Assembly: GCA_023238725.1 (NCBI GenBank)
Contig: CM041553.1
Coordinates: 21,696,001-21,760,000, forward strand
Direction: 5' to 3'
Length of the DNA stretch: 64,000 nucleotides
Source: Scortum barcoo
Taxonomy: Eukaryota > Chordata > Actinopteri > Centrarchiformes > Terapontidae
Shown: one piece after another, positions 37,235-49,072 of the stretch
Layout of the letters: each line of letters begins with the position of its first letter
How positions within the stretch are numbered: the first letter of the stretch is position 1
Made by a program: the position numbers and the translations under genes
The notes under the pieces: generated by a model
What the model was told of the DNA's origin: nothing
The model's input: only the letters and a program-made list of their open reading frames with translations
The model's database searches: none

Positions 37235-40200
37235 TAATTGAGAAAACCTCATTATGTGTCTATAAAATTAATTTTGCACCCATCCACTTTTTAGACTACA
37301 CAGCTTCCTCCTGGAAACTTCCTCTATGTTCCTCCAGATGCTCCAGTGGGATTCCTGGGTTTAGGGTTGACTTGATGCCAGGAGAGTGAACGCAGCTTTC
37401 TCTCTCTGAGGGTAAAAGGTTTGAAGGCTCATAGCAGTGACCCTGGCACCTCTGACAGGATACCTCAGGGAAAACAGGGATAAGCCGTCTCTAAATCCAC
37501 AAAACACATTTACCGAGGATTATCAAATTCCCTGTACTCCTCTTTTATCTGTGTGAGGAAAAGCTGCTGGTCCACTGCTCTGCGGTCAGAGCAGATTCAA
37601 CATAGTTCCTCTGGAGTCTGAAGATCAACAGTTAAGTGTTGTCTTCTTACAGCACTGCAGTGTAAAGTCTTCCCCCGGCAGGCTGAAGGCCAAAATGTAC
37701 CGCAAAGGTGATTCCAGGCAGCCCGATAGAGGTGAAAAGCTCTTCAGGAGGGTCTGCATCACTCATTTCTCTTCCAGAACTAACTAAATTCTTTTCTCCA
37801 CATTCCTCACATATTCTCTTCTGTCCATGCGCACTGCACAATTTTTCTCAAAAAAATGACCTATGAGGGTAGCAATACAAAGGTTTTACTCTTTCAAAAA
37901 TGGATAATGTGTACCTGGATCTGCTCAGTTTTACAGAGTCAGTAGACAAACTTTTCCTGCACATGCATTTCACCATTTTTGAATTAAGTTTGCACAGCTC
38001 ATATTCATAGCATCTTGCTTCTCTTCCCACCGAGGAAGATTCTCTTTGTTCTTCTGTGCTGTATGTCATTTTAGACAGCCACTACCAGGCATATTCCTGC
38101 CCTCTACAGAATACAGAATACTACAGAAAGATTAATTTCTTTAATCACAGTTCACACTACAGACCTGTATTGTGCAGGAACTGATTAAAGTGCCTTTTCA
38201 ATCAGTTATTGGTTCTCATAGTGGCCTAAGAAAGATTCCCCAAAGAAGGCCACTGAGCATGAGTTATGTACAAGTTGTGGTGGATGACTTGTTGCTCACT
38301 ATTATTTTTTGTGTTTTTGATATAATGTATTGACCTTCAGCAGTGTGAAACCTCAACAGCTGGACTCCAATGGTCACCTTTTCCTTCTTCCTCTCCCTCC
38401 TTCGCCACATTCCCACTTAACCATATCAAACCATTGCCCTTCTCTACCTGTCCACCAGATGGCCTCCGACTTTCTCTGACCTGTCTCAGGCATCTCACTG
38501 ACTCCAGCCACTCCCTCTTGTGCTGCAGTAATTCCTTTAACTCCCAGTTGCTTGATCTCCATCTGCTCAGCTGTTCCCACTTGCCTCATCAGCCCTGCAG
38601 GTATTTAACCAGCCCCTTTCCCCTCACCCTTGGGCAAATTTTTATAATGATCATGCTCTATTGTGTGTTTGCTTGTGAATCACTAGAAATCGAACCTGAC
38701 CCCTATTCAGATCTTGTACTTGCCTGTAAGCCTATACAGGCTTTCGCTTTGATGATAAGTTACTAAACCTTTCCTGTCAGCCTGCTGTATCTGCATTAAA
38801 GCCCATCTCCTGCTGACTCGCGCTCACCTGCGGTCACTTTAGTCCCCTCTTTGAAAAACCACTGTCCATGTCTGCCAGACGTCCACTTAATGTAAGCCAA
38901 TTTAACACAAAGGAAAGATATTAGTTACGTATTTTTTCATGTATTTCTTCATGTAATGGTCACATGTATGTTGAAGGACTTACTGGTCACTGTAATCATT
39001 CTCCTATCCACACTCACCAAAAATGTGATTGCAGCCAAGTGTGACTAATATACAAGATGAAGGGGTCAAAATTCATTGTCCTCTATTTTATTAAATGTAC
39101 TATTAATTTCAGCCATTTCGAATCACAGACTTTTAGGAAGAAAATTTGCTCTTTGTGTAATTACCCCTCCTTTACAGCTCAGTGAGGAAATGGTGTCCAG
39201 GGAAATGCAAAGAGGCAATGCTGTACAAAAAGACTGTAACTTTAGACAATACCAACTCAATTTGTTTAACAGTTTGGCTGACTGTTTCATATTTGCTTTG
39301 GTTATACTTTCCAGTACGAGTCTTTTGTCCCTCTTGTCTTACATTGGAGCCACATTCTTTTCAGAGCCATCATGGGGAAGAGGAATAATTACAGCTACCA
39401 ATAACTCAACATATAGGCACCTGGGTATTGTATTAAGCAAGGCTTGAAAAATTCAGAAGCCATCCTTTAAGCACAGCAGCATGTCAGGATAAATCTCATC
39501 CTCCCCCGCATCTTCCACTTACCACAGGTGTAATTTTATAAGGAGCCAAGGAGACTTGTCATCCCTAATATTTCACATAAATCATTCATCCCCCTCAATT
39601 AACTCTATAGAGTGTCTGTGACAATCTCACCTCTTCTCAGTCGTATAAGAGAAGTAGACACAGACAGATGGGGACTCAGCAGCCAGTGGTTCAGACATCA
39701 TGGTCGCTCACAGCACACCAGTAAGTTCTGAGAAAGTTTCACTTTCCCCAGTTATCACAGTAGATGGATAGATAAGATTGGATACCTGTCACAGATGATA
39801 AGCTAGCAAACCTTGATGCACAACATACAGCCACCTGCAGCTGATGCCAGTTGTTAACCATAATATACTGCAAATTTGATGTCAACGTTAGCAAAGATTA
39901 GTCAATTTCAGGGTGCTGGCTAATTTAAACCTTCAATGAATTATTTATTTAGCCACTTGAGGACAGCAGAAACCAATTGTGATCTCAAAATGTCGACACT
40001 TTCTGAGTCAACACCTGTTTAACAAACATTTGTGTATTTACACATCCAGCAGTTATAGAGCAACATTACCATTCAGTGTTGTTTATTTTGGCCACCTAAC
40101 GAATGTAAGTCTCTCTGTAAACCTTTTGTGGTCTGAAACAACTCCTATATCTGGTTCTTTATCTGCTAAATGCTCTGTATGTTCACCAGCCTGTCTCACT

Positions 40201-40539
40201 TTGTGTGTCTGCTGTTGAGTACTGTCCAGATTGTGTACAGCAGCCTGCCGCTGCAGAAAACAACATTATGAGAGCAGTGGGAGTAAACCAAAACAGTAAA
40301 TTTCCAGACTGGACGGTTAAACAATAAGCTGAAACTCGCTATAAAGCTCTATAAAGCCGAGCCGCAGATTCAGGCAATAATTCTCTTTAGGTTCATTGCT
40401 GTGAGTGTCCTCTTTCACATTGTTTTGAAATTCTTATTTTGTGCATTGCTATTATGAAAATATTGATTATAGCCCCTTTCACACATTTTCTGCACAGCTG
40501 CACTTTAAACGAAATGCTTAAACAATATGGGAAATATAT

Positions 40540-40700
40540 TTGGTTTCTTTAGTAAAATGAGATCGACTTAAGTACGGACCTTAAATGAGGACTGACATAG
40601 CTAAGCGTGAATGCCAGAGGCAGGGGCAAACAGGTAGCCTGGCTCTGTCCAAAATACCTGCCAACACCTCGACAGCTCATTAATGATTTGGCCTGATACT
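40540..40700 (-). repeat. Dispersed repeat family B, inverted copy
   Basis: Reads GGTTTCTTTAGTAAAATGAG and later AACAGGTAGCCTGGCTCTGT on the plus strand, the reverse-complement order of the other copies. Boundaries are approximate. Confidence 0.45.
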
Positions 40701-43700
40701 GTGTATCATGCTTGTTTAACTCATACAAAACACAAATGTCAAAACAATAATTATAATAATGTTGTTTAAAACACTGAACTACATGACTCATCAGAGAACG
40801 AAACTTTGGTCCTATCTCCTGATAAATTGAGAACGTATTTATTCATTCAAAGTGGGATTTCTCTCCCAGATGTCCACTGCGGCTGTGTTAGTCAGAATTA
40901 CAGTTCACATTCCCCTCCCTTTCTCAGTTCACTGTTCAGGTCAGTGTGTCATGTTAAGTGAGTATATGCAGTATATTATGCACATGAATAGTATCCCATT
41001 AAGAGCACAGTGCTCTCGTCAGTGAAGAATATAATTGTAGTGGCTTGAGCAGCTCCCAGAAGATCTCTCCCCCAAAGCTGAAATGAAAATTATATCCTTT
41101 CCACTAACGAGCTTTCCTACTGACCTCCACTGAGGAAATGGAGTCTTCGAGTACTACACTGCCCATATTATATGTCTAGCGGGTTTAGGAGCTCCTGAAA
41201 ATTATCCTCCCACCTTCAGACTGTAATCTCACTCCACATCAGTGTGTACCTGTACCTGCTGAGCACAGCCAGGTCACTGATCTGCCTCCTCATCCTGAGT
41301 CACCAAAAGGATTTTTGTGTACTTCTCTGATGCTTCGTGTCTATGAGCTGCTGATGCTGCTGCACTGGACATTTTCTGTTGAATTCTTTTTATCTCAAAC
41401 AGGCGTAAAAGACCTCTTTTCCCAGCTGGGCAGCCTCACTAAACAGTAATGAAGTAATCTGGGGGACAGAGGGACAAGCCAAAAACACAATGCTGACATA
41501 TCAACACCTTGTAAAGTTGTGAAACAAGTGAACAAAAGGCATTTGCAGAAAAGGAGCAACATTCAGGTGTTTGTATGCATCGACCAAAGAGCCTGTTGGA
41601 TGGTCTAACAATGAATGAAACCCTCCTCTGATTTAATGGTGCTGTAGGTGTTTGTATGAATCTTCTGCTGCTACAGCTGTTCAGCACAGCCATAAACACT
41701 TTTGCCTTCAGATGTGGTCAGACGACACATTGTACAAACTTTCGCTTGTTTCTGGCCAGCTGATGAATGTTAAGTCCAACATTTCTGTTTAGCTCAGTTT
41801 TGGTCTCCACCAAAACCTGTGAGGGCAATAATTGGCTCTTGGCTGCCCGTTGAGTTGGAAATGAGGTGGAGGAGAGCGGCTGAATAAAAACAGTAAAGTT
41901 GTGAGCTGTAAAACCAAAATAATGAGCTGAAAGGGTCTAAATAGCTCTGCAGGGCTTAGGGGAACTGCAGCTGGGTGATCATCCTTTGCAGCTTCTCCAA
42001 TACAGACCCTTTGATATTGCAGCTTTAAAGGTGACATTACAGTATCAGTTAATTGATTTTTTTAATTAACTGATCATTTCATGTCCATCAATAGTTCCCA
42101 GAGCTCAAGGCGATGTCTTCAAATGGCCTGTCTTGTTTGACCAACAGTCGAAAAAATATTAAATTTACAGCGACATTAAATGACACATGCTGGTGGTCGA
42201 GGGGCCAGGGCGTGACCGCTTACAGTTCCCCATCACTCTCCTCTCACATTTCATGCCATCCCCCTGCTGCTGGCTATCCAGTATAGGCAAGAAATGCCCC
42301 TTGCCAAAAGTGATTGAAGAGGACATTGATATAAAACTGAGAGAAACAGCAAATCATCGCATTTGACAAGCTCAAAACGGCAAATGTTTGGGATTTTAGA
42401 ATATAAAATACAAAAGAAATTATGAACTCACAACTGCGCAAACAAAACAAGAGAAGCATGTCTTAATGTCCAGATATGACCATTGATCCTAAAGAAATTG
42501 GTAGAAAATGCTGCATTTTTGTTAAATTACTTCAGTGATTAATGCATTATCAAAATGCTGTCTATTTTCTTAGACTGACTCAGTTTCAGCTTCAAAGACA
42601 AGCCCTCACCAAAAACAGGCCTCATCTCCATGCCCTTGACCTCCAAGAGAGGAGCACAACAAGGTGACGGTTTAAAACCACTCGGCTGAAAACAACATTT
42701 TCTGTTTTTTATTGCTGACTCACTTTTTCAAGTTAATGGCGAAGTGATTTCGGTGGGGGCCTGCATTCGAGCGATCGACCCACAGAGGTACTGTACTGGT
42801 CGGGCACTGTCGAGGACTAATGGCTCACGAAGTCACACCAGGTAAAGCCTGCTGAAAAATTTAAAATGTACCAAAAACGAAATATCACAGCACAGAATAT
42901 TGGAAAAATGGAGCGGTGCTGAAGAGAGGGCAAGTGGGACTGTGAGCATGTGTGTGAGGGCAAGTGTGTAGGTGTGTATGAGTGAGTGAACGCGTAGAGG
43001 AGCTGATCCTATCAGACTCTTGTCAGGTCCTGTTGGGTTTTTCTATATAGACCTGCGAGCAAGGAGACTTGTGCTGCACTTACACTTTTTACCCCTCCTT
43101 CCTGTCTATATGTCTCTTGTTCACACACACACACTCTCCATCAGTCTCTTCCTGTTTTCAAGGATTCAAGGATTGTTTATTGTCATTTCCAACACAAGTT
43201 AAACATGGGATGGAAGATTCTACTGTCTTTCTACATTTCCCCCTTTCTCACATCATTAGTCTCCCCATGTCTCTCCATGCTCTCTCCCAGGAGCTCACTG
43301 AGGATTTAGGCCTCCTCTCCTCCTAGACTCACCTACATCCTTTCATCCTGTTCCCTCCCCTCATCCTCCTCCTCACTCCCCTCTCCCTCCTTTTCTTCTC
43401 TCTCTCTCTCTCTTGCTCCCCCCCCCCCCCGCCTTGCTTAACCTGCTTCCTGAGCCCAAGAAATAAACCCACACACACAAGCAAACACGCGCACACACAC
43501 TCTGACACATTACACACTGTGCACACGCATACAGAATCAAGCCCAAACCCATCTGCAGCCAGCAGCACAACATCTAATCCTTGTGCTTGGGGAGGAGGGG
43601 GACCTTGCAATCATTCCTGCTCTCTTTCTGCCACTCCATTCATTTTCTTTTCTCCTCCTCAATCATTTTCTCCACCCTTGGCCAGCATCCCACTGGAAGG

Positions 43701-45149
43701 TGTTGCTTTGGAGGATGCGCCGGGACTGATTTTTTATTTTATTTTTTTTAACCTTTCCTTCTTCTCTGGTCCAGTGGTTGTCACTCATGTGCCACGAAGA
43801 TGCGCGCAGGCTGGCGTTCAAAGCACGAAAGCCAATTTCACTCGTCGGCACACCTCCTAATAAAAAGTGAAATAAGCTGGTGTAGTATTTGGTTGGGATG
43901 AAAACCTGACGCCTGTGAGCTCTGCGTGGCACATGACTGACTGAAGCCACCGGCCTTGGAGCGACGATGCCCGGTGGTGACGCTGCCGTCTTCGCTACGC
44001 TGGATGCTGCTGCCGCCCTGTGGCCGCCCGCCTGAACCGCAACCCCTCTCCCATAATGACCATTTGATTTTTAGAGGAGTTGCATCACAACCCCCTCCTC
44101 ACGCACACACACACACACACACACACATCACACCATCACCACCACCTCTACCTCTACCCTCCCTCTCCATCCATCCCTCACCACCACCACCACAACCCCT
44201 CATCTCTGGGGTAGATAAATATTGCTGGAAGATATATAACGTGTTGCTATGGTGATCAGCTCATGGGTTTTTTTTTTCATGGCATTTGTGGAAGACAGGG
44301 ACATGCTGGTGCGCAGGGAGCTCTGAAGATCTGGTGTGTGCATGTGTGTGTGCAAGCATGTTTATGTTTGAGAGAAAAGCAGGGAGGGAGGGAGGAGAGG
44401 AGGAGGAGGAGGAGGTGGGGGTGCTCCTTTTGAAGAGGAGGAACATTCACAAAAACACAGCAGACCCAAAAATAGGAGACAATCTCTCAGACCTTGCGTT
44501 TTCATGCACGCCGCGCACTGCTCACCTACCGTAAACTAAGAGCCCTGACTAGCAGCCGTCTCTGGGGAGTGTTTAACCTCTCATCCTCTTCCTCTCCTCC
44601 TCCCCTGTCTCCTCCACCACCTCTCCATCTCCTCTGCTCTCCGGCTGCTCCATCTCTCCGGGGACACATTCTCAGTCTGCCTGATTGGCTTCTGTTTATG
44701 TGCATGTGCTAATGTGTTAATGCCTTCGTGTGTGTGAGTGTATGAGCATGCTGTCCTCTATCAATTAGCGCAACCTGGTGCAGCAATTACCATCAGCCAT
44801 TGTGTTTGTGCCGTGTGCGTCGGCGCACACCCGCACATGCACACGAGGGATAACTAGTGCATCATTGATCGCCAGCTGTCTACCATTGAAGGCTCCCTAA
44901 TGGTCAAGCCCACACAGGTTACGCACAATTGCTGCTATGACGGAACGGACGGTGGTGTGTGTGTGTGTGTTGGTAATGGTTCACAGGACACACCACCAAC
45001 CACTAACTCTCTCTTTCAGACCAGACGGCATCCTAGGAGACACCTATATATATGTGTGTGTGTGTGTGTGTGTGAACTGATACCAGTGCAGCCCAGATGG
45101 CCATCTTCGAGGGGTTTTCTGGAACATTCAGACACTTGTTGCTTCTTGT

Positions 45150-45171
45150 CAAGTCTCTCTCTCTCTTTCTT

Positions 45172-45210
<39 letters not shown>

Positions 45211-45212
45211 TG
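45150..45212. repeat. (CT)n(CA)n compound microsatellite
   Basis: CT-rich run followed by CA repeats. Confidence 0.8.
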
Positions 45213-45569
45213 CACAGCGCTTCTTTTGAAGTGTGAAACAGCTTGCAGGTCAGCTCTGCTCCTCTTCCATGGTTCCATCAAATAGCAGCCTTTAGAGCCT
45301 TCAGATACATGATGAAACAAAAACAACCGTGCAGTGTTAGCAGAGGAAAGAAATAACAGACATTCTCGCCCGGATGTGGCGGATAGACAGGAGAGGAGTC
45401 CGGAGATCAAACAGTGGCGCCTCGCTTGGACCAAAAGTTGGTGACCAAGCGAGCTGGTAGTTTTCCTCCAGCACATCAAAGGCTGTTGACACCTGCTTTC
45501 TGACTGTCTTTGGGTATGGTGGCTCCTTGGAGGTGATAGAAGATAGACGGCAGTGCCTCGTTTCTGAAG

Positions 45570-45570
<1 letters not shown>

Positions 45571-45616
<46 letters not shown>
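45571..45616. repeat. (GT)n microsatellite
   Basis: About 22 uninterrupted GT units. Confidence 0.85.
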
Positions 45617-45618
<2 letters not shown>

Positions 45619-47520
45619 GGACTGAGGTCAAAGTGGCTGTCAGATCAGAGAGGAACCTAGAACCAAATACCCAGAAAGACTTCTTCATATAAAAGCGTAA
45701 ACATTTCTGGCTTATTTTAAGGACCATATAAATGTTAATTGGGGGCAGGGAGGATCAGAAAGGGGAATGGGTATAGTAATTTTTCTTTTGGCTGAAGGGA
45801 GGGTGGTCTAAATTTCTAGGGAAATGATCTTTTTTTTTCTTAGCCAAATGTACATTTTATTTCTTGTGCTAACATTTTAAAGTCAGTCATTTCAGTCTCT
45901 TCTCCCCACCCCAATAACTTTCATACAGTCCCATAAAATTCCTTTCCAGTAAGGACCATAAAACTAAAAAGAACTCAGATGGGTTATACATCTACGGAGA
46001 CTGCACAGTGCTCTAAATGTGTTATTTAGTGTTATATGTTTAAAACATGTTTGTAATCTGCATCAAGATCAAATTTGCATTCTTGGACAATTTCTAAATC
46101 AAGGATGAATTTTGCAAAATTTCAAATGAGTCAGACTCATGATCATGTGGCCGTTGTGCATTGTGAAGCTGAAATGCCATCAATTTCTGCAAGAATGCTG
46201 TTAATTGAAACTTACATGCATCATCTAAATTTGGACAAATGGCACTGACAAATATTTTATAACACAGTTACAGGAAAACTGTATAGAACATTAAAAAAAT
46301 GAATAAATACTGTTTTACAGAATGATCCTGTGGGCTTTAGGAGCCAAGTCTGGCAAAGATTGGATGAAATTTGTAGGAGTGGGAAAAAAAGTGAGAATAT
46401 CTGTGTAGGTGGGAATGGTTGTGGCCTATTTGGACAGATCGGTGGGGAACACTAATTTAGCTTCAAGCTTTTGTGATTAGATGGTTTTGGTGCTAACTTT
46501 ATGCAAAGATAATAAGTCCCTGCTGGGCTCATGATTTTGATTCCCAGCTAATTTACTGAAGTCTGTTAAGTACTTTTTGACATATTCTTCTATCTAACTG
46601 CTTGATATGCCATGCCACTTCAGGTCTGTCCTAATCACATACATTTTTTAATGTTAAAAGACGCCACTGTCGAGGTGAAGTACATAACTACCTCTAATTA
46701 CTCATCAGTGTGACTACAACTGCACACTAATGCACTGAGTCACCTCAAGTGACACCTGAAATGCTGCAATTTGAATAATTTTAACAGTATGGTTTGTGTG
46801 TCTTAGTGTGCCTTATCTGTTGTAAGTGGTTCTATTTGACCTTCTGATATTCTATCTGATATTTTCTTTCATTGTTTCATCATTTTGTTACCACTTTAAC
46901 AAATTATGGATGAAAATTAAGGAAGTAAAATGACCTGTTTGAAAATTAGCTCGACCAAACAAAACATCACTTGCTTGCATGTTAATTATTTTGCTATCCA
47001 TCAAATAACGTGACATTTTGGGTTCTTGCTGTTGTGTTCAGCAGCACAAGCTTCTTTTAAGGAGAGAGAGCAAAAGAAATGAGTCTGTGTCGCCCCCATG
47101 TGTTGGAAAAGCTAAACTGTACAAGGTTTCTCAAAATTTGTTTGAAGTCTGTTGACATCCTGCCTTCACAGAACTTCACGACAGCAGTTAACATAACAAA
47201 TTCACATTAACAATTGCTACGTTCTCCTTTTACTACATCCTTTATTCCTCAGTGACTGACGACAGAATAACTGGATGTCGAGCTCTTTCAAGGAAAGAGA
47301 GGGATGATTAAGGAGCTGTGAACAATTATAACAAATAGCAGCTGAAACGCTCAAGTTTTTCCACTTCATTGCACTCTTTATCCTTCCTCTGCTGTGACTG
47401 GCCTGAGGTAATTGAGAGAAATATCACTTAGATCAAATATGATCCTGCACTGGAATAAAACCACATCGAGCACAGTGCCAGTAAAACATTATATGCAACC
47501 TGTAGAAAACTCAAAGACAA

Positions 47521-49072
47521 CTTAGATAAACGCTTGTATTTTCTTTAATGTCAGAATTGTTATTGTACATGGACATCCCAATGAATTTGCACTTCTTTTT
47601 ACAATATGTACCACATATAACAGCACCTACATGTTATTTACACACATTACACAAGATCGTATCACAAAGCAGTGGGTAAAATTAGCAAAACAAGTGTCCC
47701 AAGCCTTGTTCAGCCATCACGACCAGTAGTCCATGAGTGGGCTAAACAAAATAAAATATAACAGCTACCTGCCCCTACTAGTAAACAGGCAACTGCCCTG
47801 TGTTTTTCTAGGTTTAAAGCTGAAATCACAAGTGTGGAAGTGTTGTAACTCTCTCTTAAGGACAAGAGACAGAATGATGACAATGCACCACTTTAAGTTT
47901 TTATCAACGGGCCAAATGTAAACATAAAGTAGGTAAAAATGCAAGCTTTGAAACACTGTTACTGCTCTTACTGCAAAAATGCAAAAACCAGTACTCGGCC
48001 AAATGTATTCTGATGTGGAAAGGGAAATGGTGTAAAACTGGATCATCTGTAAACATGATAATACTGATGAGTAACAGTGCGATAAGAAAATTGCATGGGT
48101 GCAGGACATGGGTAAATAGAAATCTTTGAGAATACATCTTGCTTTTCTACCTCTCGTCACCCCGCTACTCAAATTGTCAGTTTACTCTGACAGTAATAAT
48201 AGTCACCATTATCTTTCAAATTGGACTGACCTGCTTTGTGATAAAACCCTGGTTTGGACTGCAAAGAGCAACTAAAGAAAAATATAGGATGAATTTGGGT
48301 AAAACAGGAAATAACTCAGTCAGGTGGGTGCTGGATTTGCAAGAAACCCTGCAACCAAACACACACACTCACCCACACGCGCACATTTTACACACACACA
48401 CGCACACACTGTTGCACAACAACCAGAGATACTGTAGCAGCTTTCTCAAAGGCAAAGACAAGTACAACACAGTAAGTGGCAGTTCTGCTGTCACATACGC
48501 AAACACACAGAGCAGCAGCAGAATGAGATACACACGCCGTCAAGCACTTTGACTCGAGCCATACAGCGGGGAGGTGGTTCGGCCTCCCGAGGAGTCCAGG
48601 CTTCGGTCTAGTCTGGTTTGGCCAGCATTCCACGGAGGAAGAGGAAGTACATGTGAGGAACGAGGGGAAGAGAACTGCAAACAGTAAGCAACAGCCCGGG
48701 TGATCTGATTATCGGATGTGGTGCACAAAGGAGCCCGGCCAAATAAACGGTGTCTAAAAGCAACATTCTGTAATTTAAGGATTTCAAGTGTGACGTGTGC
48801 TCGCTTCGGTATCAGATCTACTGACGGCAACCAAACATAAACAGGAAATAAAACACTACAGTGGTGAGGCTGTAAGACAACAGGGGGGGTGAAAGAAAAA
48901 TAAAGAAGGGGAGAATGTGGGTTGGTAATAGTGGAGTTCCTTTATTTTTAGCATTGCAACTAAGATGAAAAGGAGGAAGATTTCAATGGTGGGCCAAGGC
49001 ATCAGTCCTCATCAGCTGTCCAGTCGGCCACCAAGGAGAGGACAGAGGAGGGATTAGTGGTGTAGGAAAAGT
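47521..49072 (-). other. hapstr1: Probable 3' UTR of hapstr1
   Basis: Downstream of the hapstr1 stop on the minus strand. A minus-strand ATTAAA at 47544-47549 followed by an A-rich stretch is a good candidate end. A nearer AATAAA lies at 48941-48946. About 1.5 kb is an ordinary 3' UTR length. Extent is inferred. Confidence 0.45.

Noticed and set aside
38340..38840. 110-residue plus-strand ORF and overlapping minus-strand ORF
   Set aside because: Phrases such as CTCATCAGCCCTGCAGGT and GCATTAAAGCCCATCTCC look like a dispersed fish repeat; no protein recognised.
43020..43210. GGATTCAAGGATTGTTTATTGTCATTTCC read as a possible polyadenylation region
   Set aside because: The wording is typical of the end of fish retroposed repeats; no gene ends here on either strand.
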